A stretch of 6,870 nucleotides of DNA, taken from the NCBI GenBank assembly GCA_039029355.1, contig JBCCGI010000172.1, positions 1 through 6,870 of the forward strand, written 5' to 3'. This document shows positions 1-6,714 of this stretch, one piece after another. The DNA comes from JBCCGI01 sp039029355 (GTDB taxonomy: Bacteria; Planctomycetota; UBA1135; GCA-002686595). Under the pieces are notes generated by a model. It was not told the DNA's origin and made no database searches. It saw only the letters and a program-made list of their open reading frames with translations. A program made the position numbers and the translations under genes. Every line of letters begins with the position of its first letter. The stretch's first letter is position 1.

Positions 1-58
1 CGGGGAGACGCCGCCGCGAAGATCGACGGGAGGTCGAGTCCAGTCGACGTGCGTTGCG

Positions 59-3000
59 CTACGGCAGCGCCGGCTCGACCACCGCGCGGTACACGTTCGT
101 CAGGTGCGCGGTGCCCGGATCGCCGAGATCCAGCCCGAAGCCCTGGAAGCCGATGCCGGCGCCGATCAGCGTCGGGTTGTCCGGCACCGGGATCGGGTAC
201 GGCGTGCCGACCAGGTCGCCGAGGCCGAGCTGCTTCACGCTGAACGTGCCGCAGAGGAGGAAGCCGTAGGGGTTCAGATAGAGCGTGCCGTCGAGCAGGC
301 CGTAGCCGTAGAGCGCCAGGCCGGGCGGGCCGTCGACCTGCAGCACAAGCGTCTCGCCGATCGCGATCGAGCCCGTCTGCGACAGGGTCCAGCGCACCTG
401 CTCGAAGGCGCCCATGTCCGCCTGCGGAGCGGCGCCGGAGACCGCGCTGATCAGGCGCGAGCCGTCGTCGAAGTCGGTCACGGTCGCGAGCGCGGTCCCG
501 AAGTCGGCCTGGTCGACGACCGGCGAGCTGGGCGCGAGGCGCAGGTCGCCCGCCGCCGCGTCGACGAAGAGCGGGTCGACGTTCAGGTTGCCGAACGGGC
601 CGGCGAGGATGGGGTCTCCGTTGCAGGCGATCAGGTCGCCGGAGGAGAAGCCGCTGTAGTTCGGGAAGTTCAGCCACGCGTTGCAGTTCCGCACCGTGCC
701 GCCGTAGGCGGGTTCGCGCTCGATGCCGATGTCGCCGTTGCCGACCGCGGTCGCGTGCACGAGGTCCTGGATGCCGGCCTCCAGCAGGATGCCGACGCCC
801 GCGTTCTCGAAGGCCACGAGGTTCGTCGCCGGCACCAGGAGCCCGTCGAGGTGGATGCCGTCGCTCGCGCAGCGGTCGACGCGCACCGCGTCGAAGCTGG
901 TGATGTCGGCGCCGGAGTTGGCATCGACCCCCTCCCAGCCCGAGGCGCCGGCGTAGCGCACGGTCAGGTGCTCGAGGCGCGAGCCGACCGAGTTGTTCAG
1001 CAGGCGGATCCCCGCCCACTGCCCCTGCGCTCCGGTCGTCGCGGTGCCGTCGCCGTTGGTGTCGCCGCCGACCGAGTCGTCCTCGAGCGACGTCATGGTG
1101 ACCGGATCCAGCCCGGTCCCCAGGACCTCCAGCGTGCCCTGCACCGTCACGAGCCCGCTGGTCATCTTGACGGCGACGCCGGCCTGCAGGGTCAGGGTGA
1201 CGCCGAGCGGAACGGTGAAGCCGCCGGGCATGACGAGCGGAGCTCCCAGCAGCTGGCGCGGCGTCACCGTCGCGTCCCCGAACAGCGTTCCGGAGGTCGT
1301 CCGGACGAAGTCGCCCTCATTTCCGCTCGCGCGGTTCGAGTCGAGCCCGACGAGCCGGTTGATCGGGAGATCGGTGATCGCCTCGCCCGCGTTGTCCTCG
1401 ATGTCGCAGTCGACGATCGAGACGGCGATGTCGAAGCCGTTCAGGTCGATGGCATGGTCGGTGCCTTCGAGGACCTTGCAGGAGCGCAGGGAGATGTCGC
1501 CCCCGCTGCCGTAGGCCGCGCTCCAGCTGCTGGCGCCGAAGTAGCGCACGGTGGTGTGCTCGAGGTCGATCGCGCCGCCGGTGAGGGCGCGGATGCCGGC
1601 CCAGCTGCCGGGAGCGCCGGAGGTCGGGCCGTCGTTCTCGGTGTCGCCGAAGAGCTCGTCGTCCTCGACCGCCGTGATCGCGTTGGGCATCAGCTCGGTT
1701 CCGAGCGAGCGCAGCGTGCCGGAGCAGGTGATGAGGCCGGAGACCAGCTTGAGGGCCACGCCCTCGTTCAGGGTCAGGGTCCGCCCCGCCGCGATGGTCA
1801 TCGAGCCGGTCAGGACCGCGACGTCGCCCAGCAGGTTGGCGCGGTCCAGCGTCACGTCGACGTTGACCGACGGACTCGCGACGCGGATCGCGTCGCCGAG
1901 CGCGTTGCCGGTCGCGGTGTTGTCCAGGAACGACGGCATGCGGTCGAGCAGCGCCTCGTCGATCGCCCAGCCGGCGTTGCCCTCGATGTGGCAGCGCTCG
2001 ATGACGGTCGGCACGTCGAAGTTGTTCAGCTCGATGCCCGGGCCGGAGCCGTCGAGGATCGAGCAGTCGAAGAGCGCGATGCTGCCGCCGCTGCCGTAGA
2101 CCGCGTCCCAGCCGCTCTGGCCGTTGTAGCGCACGGTCGTGTGGTGTAGCTCGACCGAGCCGCCCGAGAGCACGCGGATGCCGCCCCAGTCGCCCGGGGC
2201 TCCGGAGGTCGGTCCGTCGTTCTCGGTGTCGCCGAAGTAGTCGTCGTCCTCGACCGCGGTGAAGGCGTTGGGCTCCAGAGCCGTGCCGAGCGACCGCAGC
2301 GCGCCGCTGCAGGTGACGATCCCGGTGACCATCTTCCAGCCGACTCCGGCGCCCAGCGTCAGGGTCGTGCCGGCGTTGATCGTCGTCGAGCCGGAGAGCA
2401 GCAGCACGTCGTTGATCAGGTTCGAACGCTCGAGCGTCAGGTCGGCGTAGACCGTCGTTACGACGGTCCGGATCACGTCGCCGAGGGCGTTGCCCGAGGC
2501 GGTGTTGTCGAGATAGGAGCCGAGCCGTGCGATCACGGCATCGTCGATGGCGAAGCCGGAGTTGTCGGCGAAGTGGCAGCGCTCGATCACCGTCGCCGTG
2601 TCGAAGCTGTTGATGTCGACGGCCGGCCCGAGGTTGTTGTGGACCGTGCTGTCGTACAGCTCGATCTCGCCGCCGCCGCCGTAGATCGCGCGCCAGCCGC
2701 CCGCGCCGGCGTAGGCGACGTCGGCGTGGTTCAACTCGACTCGGCCTCCGCTCAGGACGCGGATGCCGTTCCAGTCACCAGGCGCGCCGACGGTCGGACC
2801 GTCCATGAAGGTGTCGCCGCCGAGGCTGTCGTCGGACCAAGCGGTCACGTAGCTCGGCTGACCCGACGACGCCTGGATGATGAGCTCGCCCGAGACCGTG
2901 AGGAGCGCGCCCATCTTGAGGATCACGTCGGGCTCGACCGTCAGCGTCGTCCCGGCCGGCACCGTGATGGTGCTCGGAGCGTGGTAGATGGTCCCCGAGA

Positions 3001-3133
3001 CGAGCGGCCCGCCCGCCCCGTCGAAGACGTTGCCGGACAGGACGGTCTGGGCGCTCGCGGCGCCGGCGAGGAGCGAGAGGGCCGCGGTCAGCCGGCCGGC
3101 GCGCCCGAGGTGGGGTTGGAGAAGCTGTGACAT
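59..3133 (-). CDS. Secreted right-handed parallel beta-helix protein with tandem modules and planctomycete-type C-terminal domain
   Basis: Predicted 1024-residue exported protein of unknown substrate, probably cell-surface or extracellular. Residues 1-28 look like a Sec signal peptide (Arg11, Arg14, a Leu/Ala-rich core, A-S-A before Gln29). Residues 54-736 carry three complete and one partial module of about 195 residues, each with short beta-helix rungs such as 'VIERCHIEGNAG', 'LEHTTVRY' and 'APGDWGGIRVLSGG'. Each module has an acidic loop of the form DD...GDTxxDG that could bind calcium. Residues about 850-911 ('DPLFVD', 'GDLRLAPSSPVVD', 'DMGAFE') match the choice-of-anchor Q segment that often ends such helices. 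Residues about 912-1024 form a separate Gly/Leu/Pro-rich domain ending 'LTNVYRAVVEPALP'. The frame stays open to 3640, but I chose ATG 3133 because it opens the signal peptide and has GGGAGG 10 nt upstream; the longer form would run into the sigma gene. There is no catalytic signature, so an adhesin, matrix or polysaccharide-binding role is only a guess. Confidence 0.9.
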   Translation of the reverse strand: MSQLLQPHLGRAGRLTAALSLLAGAASAQTVLSGNVFDGAGGPLVSGTIYHAPSTITVPAGTTLTVEPDVILKMGALLTVSGELIIQASSGQPSYVTAWSDDSLGGDTFMDGPTVGAPGDWNGIRVLSGGRVELNHADVAYAGAGGWRAIYGGGGEIELYDSTVHNNLGPAVDINSFDTATVIERCHFADNSGFAIDDAVIARLGSYLDNTASGNALGDVIRTVVTTVYADLTLERSNLINDVLLLSGSTTINAGTTLTLGAGVGWKMVTGIVTCSGALRSLGTALEPNAFTAVEDDDYFGDTENDGPTSGAPGDWGGIRVLSGGSVELHHTTVRYNGQSGWDAVYGSGGSIALFDCSILDGSGPGIELNNFDVPTVIERCHIEGNAGWAIDEALLDRMPSFLDNTATGNALGDAIRVASPSVNVDVTLDRANLLGDVAVLTGSMTIAAGRTLTLNEGVALKLVSGLITCSGTLRSLGTELMPNAITAVEDDELFGDTENDGPTSGAPGSWAGIRALTGGAIDLEHTTVRYFGASSWSAAYGSGGDISLRSCKVLEGTDHAIDLNGFDIAVSIVDCDIEDNAGEAITDLPINRLVGLDSNRASGNEGDFVRTTSGTLFGDATVTPRQLLGAPLVMPGGFTVPLGVTLTLQAGVAVKMTSGLVTVQGTLEVLGTGLDPVTMTSLEDDSVGGDTNGDGTATTGAQGQWAGIRLLNNSVGSRLEHLTVRYAGASGWEGVDANSGADITSFDAVRVDRCASDGIHLDGLLVPATNLVAFENAGVGILLEAGIQDLVHATAVGNGDIGIEREPAYGGTVRNCNAWLNFPNYSGFSSGDLIACNGDPILAGPFGNLNVDPLFVDAAAGDLRLAPSSPVVDQADFGTALATVTDFDDGSRLISAVSGAAPQADMGAFEQVRWTLSQTGSIAIGETLVLQVDGPPGLALYGYGLLDGTLYLNPYGFLLCGTFSVKQLGLGDLVGTPYPIPVPDNPTLIGAGIGFQGFGLDLGDPGTAHLTNVYRAVVEPALP
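926..2974 (-). repeat. Tandem internal repeat, about 585 bp per unit, 3 full units and 1 partial
   Basis: Units begin near 2974, 2392, 1807 and 1225 (protein residues 54, 248, 443 and 637). The landmark GDT falls at residues 106, 301, 496 and 690, a spacing of 195, 195 and 194. The similarity is also visible in DNA: a 24-bp stretch at 1629-1652 recurs exactly at 2214-2237, which is 585 bp away. Units 2 and 3 are the closest pair. Unit 4 follows the pattern to about residue 736 and then diverges into generic beta-helix. This indicates growth of the protein by duplication of a whole module. Confidence 0.9.
3050..3133 (-). other. Signal peptide coding segment of the beta-helix protein
   Basis: Residues 1-28 of the minus-strand gene. 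A short n-region with two arginines is followed by the hydrophobic run LTAALSLLAGAASA, with the AxA-type cleavage site A-S-A before Gln29. It has no lipobox cysteine and no twin-arginine motif, so Sec export and signal peptidase I cleavage are expected. It also supports the choice of start codon. Confidence 0.8.
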
Positions 3134-3143
3134 GGTGGTTCGA

Positions 3144-3149
3144 CCTCCC
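3144..3149 (-). promoter_or_regulatory. Shine-Dalgarno site of the beta-helix gene
   Basis: On the minus strand GGGAGG lies 10 nt upstream of ATG 3133. It is the only strong ribosome binding site near any candidate start of this frame. It places the start at the signal peptide rather than at the upstream in-frame codons. Confidence 0.75.
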
Positions 3150-3169
3150 GGATCGTTTGCTTGGGGTGC

Positions 3170-3189
3170 GAGCCGGCGTGTTCCGGCTC
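3170..3189 (-). promoter_or_regulatory. Perfect 7-bp hairpin in the leader of the beta-helix gene
   Basis: GAGCCGG (3170-3176) and CCGGCTC (3183-3189) are perfect inverted repeats around a 6-nt loop. They lie 36 nt upstream of the beta-helix ATG, outside the ribosome binding site. It could be a leader RNA stem or a dyad operator. The structure is visible; the function is unknown. Confidence 0.4.
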
Positions 3190-3304
3190 CACCGGGAGCA
3201 GCGAGGGCCGCCCCCCAGCGGGGCCACGCTCGCAAACATTTCCGACGCAAAGTCCTGTCGGGTAGAGGTTTCGACCTGCTCCCGGGCATGGGACACTCGC
3301 TGGG

Positions 3305-3886
3305 ATGACCTCGTCCGAGGTAACCCGACTCCTGGCCGGCGCGCGCGCAGGGCGCGACTCCGACCGCCTGCTGGCGCTGGTGTACGACGACCTGCGCGCC
3401 CAGGCCGCGGCGGCGATGGCGCGCGAGCCCGCCGGGCACACGCTGGAGCCGACCGCGCTGGTGCACGAGGCCTGGCTGCGCCTGGTCGCGCCCGGCGAGC
3501 GCGACGCGTTGACCTTTGAGGACCGCGCGCACTTCTACCGCACCGCGGCGCGCGCGATGCGCCGCATCCTGATCGACCGCGCCCGGCGCGTCGACCAGCC
3601 CAAGCACGGCGGCGGCTGGGATCGGGTGACGCTCGCGCACACGCCGCTCGCCGACGGCGCGGCGCTGGGCGGCGAGCTCGACGCGCTCGTCCTCACCGAG
3701 GCGCTCGACGATCTCGAAGACCTCGACGCGCGGATGGCCGAGCTGGTCACCTTGCGCTTCTTCGCCGGGCTGGGCGTCGAGGAGACCGCGCGGACGCTCT
3801 CGCTGTCCGAGCGCACGGTCAAGCGCGAGTGGAGCGTCGCCAAGGCCTGGCTGGCGCAGCGGCTCGGGGACGGTCCGGCGCGATGA
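3305..3886 (+). CDS. ECF-type RNA polymerase sigma factor (Sigma70_ECF / TIGR02999-like)
   Basis: A 193-residue alternative sigma factor that would direct RNA polymerase to a specific promoter set. Region 2 covers roughly residues 18-96 and includes 'HTLEPTALVHEAWLRL' and 'FEDRAHFYRTAARAMRRILI' followed by DRARR, the hallmark of the family often found beside Ser/Thr kinases in Planctomycetes and Acidobacteria. Region 4 covers about residues 127-187, with the helix-turn-helix 'GVEETARTLSLSERTVKREW' for -35 recognition. The length is normal for an ECF sigma, and no extra C-terminal domain is present. ATG 3305 has only a weak GGGA (3290-3293) upstream, so initiation may be inefficient. The TGA stop overlaps the kinase ATG (ATGA), which implies one operon and translational coupling. 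No anti-sigma gene or zinc-finger anti-sigma domain is seen in the window, so control through the kinase is a reasonable inference. Confidence 0.93.
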   Translation: MTSSEVTRLLAGARAGRDSDRLLALVYDDLRAQAAAAMAREPAGHTLEPTALVHEAWLRLVAPGERDALTFEDRAHFYRTAARAMRRILIDRARRVDQPKHGGGWDRVTLAHTPLADGAALGGELDALVLTEALDDLEDLDARMAELVTLRFFAGLGVEETARTLSLSERTVKREWSVAKAWLAQRLGDGPAR

Positions 3887-6708
3887 GCCCGGGTGACTCG
3901 GACGGCGCGACGGGCTCGCGCGACTCGGACTGGACGCGCGTCAAGAACCTGACCGCCGACGCGCTCGAGCTCTCCGCAGCCGAGCGCGAGGCCTTCCTCG
4001 CCGGGCTGAGCGCCGAGCCCCGCGAGGTGCGCGAGCAGGTGGCGCGGCTGGTCGCGGTCTCGGCCGGCGCCGACGACCGCGTGGACCTGGCCCGCGACGC
4101 CGCGTTGGCGGGCGTGCAGCAGGGCCTCGACGCCGCGCCGGCCCCCGACGCGAGCTGGGCCGGACGCGAGGTGGGCGGCTACCGGATCCAGCGCTTCGTC
4201 GCGCGCGGCGGCATGGGCGCCGTGTTCGAGGCGACGCAGGCCGGAACGGGGAAGCGCGTGGCGATCAAGGTGCTCGCGCAGAGCTCGTCCGAGGCCTGGC
4301 GCGCCCGCTTCCGCCACGAGATCGGGCTGCTCGCGCGCCTCTCGCACCCGGCGATCGCGCAGATCGTCGACGCCGACCTGCACGAGGATCCCGAGCTGGG
4401 GTCGCGTCCCTTCTTCGCGCTCGAGTTCGTCGACGGCGCGTCGATCACGCGCTTCGCCGACGAGCAGGGCCTCGACCTGGACGCGCGGCTGCGCATGATG
4501 ATCGACGTCTGCCGCGGCGTGCAGCACGCGCACCAGCGCGGCGTGCTCCACCGCGACCTGAAGCCGGAGAACATCCTGGTCGAGCGCCCCGAGGGCGGCG
4601 GGCCGCCGCAGCCCAAGGTGCTCGACTTCGGCATCGGACGCCTGGAGGCCGCCGGCGACGCGACCGAGCCGGGGCTGACGCGCGAGGGCGACGTGCTGGG
4701 CACGCTCGCGTACATGAGCCCCGAGCAGGTCGGCGGCAACCCCGCCGCGGTCGACACGCGCTCGGACGTGTACGCCCTTGGGGTGCTGCTCTACCGGCTG
4801 GTCACCGGCGAGCTCCCGATCGACGTCCGCGGCCTGTCGCTGAGCGAGGCGGCGCTCCGCATCGCGCAGGCGTCGCCGCGGCCGGCGTCGTCCCTCCGCC
4901 CGGAGCTCGATGCCGACGTCGACACGATCTGCGCCGCCGCGATGGCGGGCGACAAGGAGCGCCGCTACGCGAGCGCCTCCGAGCTGGCGGCCGATCTCGA
5001 GCGCTACCTCGCGAACGAGCCGCTGGCCGCGCAGCCCGCCAGCCGCCTGCACCACCTGCGCCTCTTCACCCGGCGCCACCGCGGCCTGACCGCGGGGCTC
5101 GTCGCCACCCTGGTGGTGTTCGTGCTCGGAGCCGCGGGCACCGGCGCGGGCTTCCTCAACGCCCAGCGCCAGGCCGAGCGCGCGAGCTCCGAGGCCGCGC
5201 GCGCCCGCCGCGCGAGCGCCTTCCTCGGCGAGGTGCTCGCCTCGTCCGAGCCCGAGATCCTCGGGCGCGAGGGCCGCATGCGCGACGCGCTCGCGCTCCA
5301 CGCGCCGCGGATCGACACCGTCTTCACGGACGACGACCGCGGCCGGGCCGAGCTGCACGAGGTCGTGGGAGTCGCGTGGTTCACGCTCGGCGAGTACGCC
5401 GACGCGTGCGAGCACCTGGCATCCGCCCATGAGCTCTTCCTGGCCCTCGATGGCGCCGACTCCGAACCGGCCCTCCGTACCGAGGCGTCGCTGCTCGGCG
5501 CCCGGACCGCGAACGGGGAGGTCTCCGGCGACGCACTAGAGGCGGCCCGTGCGCTCACCGAGCGCACGGCCGAACGGCTCGGCCCGGCCGACCGCAACAC
5601 GCTGAAGGCGCGCAGCCAGGTCGCGTACCTGCTCCTGCAGTCCGGGCAGGTGCAGGAGGCGCTCGCGGTCCAGCGCGAGACCTACGCCGCGACGCTTGCG
5701 GCGCTCGGCCCCACCGACCAGCTCACGCTGGACTACGGCAGCGAGCTCGGCGCGCATCTGACCGAGGCCGGCGAGTACGACGAAGCGGGGACGCTCCTGG
5801 AGGAGATCTACGCCGCCTCCGTCGACGCCTACGGCCCCGGCCACCCGCGCACGCTGAACGCGCTGAACCGGCTGGCGACCGTCGACTCGTCCGTGGACCG
5901 CTCCGAGCTGGCGATCGAGCGCTTCGACCGCGCCCTCGCCGACGCGCGCGAGACCTGGGACGACGATCATCCCCTGACCGTGCTCCTCCGGGCGAACCGA
6001 GCCTCGGCGCTCATGGGGCTCGGCCGCTTCGAGGACGCCCTCGCCGAGTACCGCGACGTGCACGCGCGGCGCACCGAGCTCTTCGGCGCGGGCCACCCGC
6101 AGACGCTGAGCGCGCTCTACAACGTCGGCGTGAACCTGGCCTACACCGACCGGCCCGCCGAGGCCGCGGAAGCGACGCGCGAGCTGCTGCGCCTCGCCGG
6201 AGCCTGCGAGGGCTGCGACGAGGGCTTCGTCATGCGCGCCAGCGGGCTGCTCGCCGGCGTGCTCACCGACCTCGACCGCCTGGACGAGGCCGTCCCGATG
6301 TCCGCCCGTGCGCTCGAGGAGCACCGCCGCCTGCTGGGCCCGACGCACTTCCAGACGCTGATCCAGGAGAACAACCACGCACGCCTCCTCGGCCGCTCCG
6401 GCCGGGAGGAGGAGGGCATCGCGCTCTTCGAGGCGATGCTCGCCCGCTGGACCGCCGAGTACCCCGAGGTCCTCTCGGTCGAACGCACCTTCCGCTGGAA
6501 CTTCGCCCGGCTCCTGGAGCAGGCCGGCCGTGCCGAGGAGGCGGAGCGCGAGTTCCTACGCATCAACGAGCTGGAGCCGGACGCCGGCCCGGACCCGCGA
6601 CCGACCCCGGCCGAGGTGTACGAGCGCCTCGCGTCCTTCTACGAAGCCCAGGGCCGCGAGGCGGATGCGGCGGCGGCCCGCGAGGCGCGGGCGGCGCTCG
6701 ACGGCTGA
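3883..6708 (+). CDS. Transmembrane serine/threonine protein kinase with C-terminal TPR ectodomain
   Basis: A 941-residue Hanks-type kinase. Residues about 15-60 ('DWTRVKNLTADALELSAAER' and following) form the helical N-terminal extension common in sigma-linked kinases. The catalytic domain spans about 100-376 and looks active: G-loop GGMGAV (109-114), Lys129 in VAIKV, alpha-C Glu146, HRDLKPEN (Asp225, Lys227, Asn230), DFG (248-250), GTLAYMSPE (273-281, with SPE in place of APE) and Asp295 in SDVYALG. One membrane span lies at about 401-425 after a basic cluster (FTRRHR), putting the kinase in the cytoplasm and residues 426-941 in the periplasm. The ectodomain is helical, with TPR units of 42 residues marked by GPxHPxTL. 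The ATG overlaps the sigma stop codon. The frame is open upstream to ATG 3829, but that start would overlap the sigma gene by 58 bp. The targets of phosphorylation are unknown; the coupled sigma factor is the obvious candidate. Confidence 0.93.
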   Translation: MSPGDSDGATGSRDSDWTRVKNLTADALELSAAEREAFLAGLSAEPREVREQVARLVAVSAGADDRVDLARDAALAGVQQGLDAAPAPDASWAGREVGGYRIQRFVARGGMGAVFEATQAGTGKRVAIKVLAQSSSEAWRARFRHEIGLLARLSHPAIAQIVDADLHEDPELGSRPFFALEFVDGASITRFADEQGLDLDARLRMMIDVCRGVQHAHQRGVLHRDLKPENILVERPEGGGPPQPKVLDFGIGRLEAAGDATEPGLTREGDVLGTLAYMSPEQVGGNPAAVDTRSDVYALGVLLYRLVTGELPIDVRGLSLSEAALRIAQASPRPASSLRPELDADVDTICAAAMAGDKERRYASASELAADLERYLANEPLAAQPASRLHHLRLFTRRHRGLTAGLVATLVVFVLGAAGTGAGFLNAQRQAERASSEAARARRASAFLGEVLASSEPEILGREGRMRDALALHAPRIDTVFTDDDRGRAELHEVVGVAWFTLGEYADACEHLASAHELFLALDGADSEPALRTEASLLGARTANGEVSGDALEAARALTERTAERLGPADRNTLKARSQVAYLLLQSGQVQEALAVQRETYAATLAALGPTDQLTLDYGSELGAHLTEAGEYDEAGTLLEEIYAASVDAYGPGHPRTLNALNRLATVDSSVDRSELAIERFDRALADARETWDDDHPLTVLLRANRASALMGLGRFEDALAEYRDVHARRTELFGAGHPQTLSALYNVGVNLAYTDRPAEAAEATRELLRLAGACEGCDEGFVMRASGLLAGVLTDLDRLDEAVPMSARALEEHRRLLGPTHFQTLIQENNHARLLGRSGREEEGIALFEAMLARWTAEYPEVLSVERTFRWNFARLLEQAGRAEEAEREFLRINELEPDAGPDPRPTPAEVYERLASFYEAQGREADAAAAREARAALDG
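5083..5157 (+). other. Single transmembrane segment of the kinase
   Basis: Residues about 401-425 are an uncharged Leu/Val/Ala/Gly run (from GLTAGLVATLVVFVLGAAG on), preceded by the basic FTRRHR and followed by a charged Ala/Arg/Glu helix (about 428-447). By the positive-inside rule the kinase domain is cytoplasmic and the TPR part is outside the inner membrane. Confidence 0.8.
5581..6360 (+). repeat. TPR array with exact 42-residue period in the kinase ectodomain
   Basis: The motif G-P-x-H-P-x-T-L or a variant starts at residues 567, 609, 651, 693, 735, 777 and 819, always 42 apart, as in kinesin-light-chain type TPR_10/TPR_12 repeats. The copies at 651, 735 and 819 are the best preserved; the copy at 777 (GCDEGFVM) is degenerate. 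Looser TPR-like helices occur on both sides (about 489-531 and 868-939). Such arrays are protein-binding scaffolds, so this is likely the sensing or docking part. Confidence 0.8.
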
Positions 6709-6714
6709 GCTGGT

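Larger units (their letters stand above)
3134..3304. promoter_or_regulatory. Divergent intergenic region between the beta-helix gene and the sigma-kinase operon
   Basis: This 171-bp gap separates two outward-facing start codons, so promoters for both directions should lie here. The least GC-rich stretch is about 3231-3254. I cannot assign -35/-10 boxes with confidence in either direction. TTCGACCT occurs twice in the same orientation (3139-3146 and 3270-3277). The second copy lies inside AGGT-TTCG-ACCT, a tiny tetraloop-type hairpin in the sigma leader. The presence of promoters is inferred from the gene layout, not from recognised boxes. Confidence 0.45.

Noticed and set aside
33..48. Small inverted repeat GTCGA/TCGAC just downstream of the beta-helix stop as a terminator
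   Set aside because: A stem of only 5 bp with a 6-nt loop and no following T-run on the minus strand. It is too weak to call; the rest of 1-58 shows nothing I can assign.
104..2149. A 681-residue plus-strand open frame opposite the beta-helix gene
   Set aside because: Its composition is Arg/Ala/Val/Asp-rich with no recognisable domain. It mirrors the repeated modules of the minus-strand gene and is an expected by-product of very GC-rich codons with few stops.
3239..3268. Possible sigma-70-like promoter TTTCCG / TAGAGG with 18-bp spacing upstream of the sigma gene
   Set aside because: Only about half of the consensus bases match, and similar matches are expected by chance. I would not place a promoter on it.
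3134..3640. In-frame upstream extension of the beta-helix protein by 169 residues
   Set aside because: The added sequence is low-complexity, would put the signal peptide inside the protein, and overlaps the clear sigma gene on the other strand. ATG 3133 has a strong ribosome binding site and a signal peptide.
3829..3882. Earlier kinase start at ATG 3829
   Set aside because: It would add 18 Arg/Gly/Ala residues inside the sigma helix-turn-helix coding region. The ATGA overlap at 3883 gives the usual coupled start and the normal N-terminal extension.
3535..5430. A 631-residue minus-strand open frame across the sigma and kinase genes
   Set aside because: It lies opposite two well-supported genes with full family motifs, is rich in Arg, Ala and Val, and shows no domain. 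It is a shadow of high third-position GC. The same applies to 5536-6378 on the minus strand.
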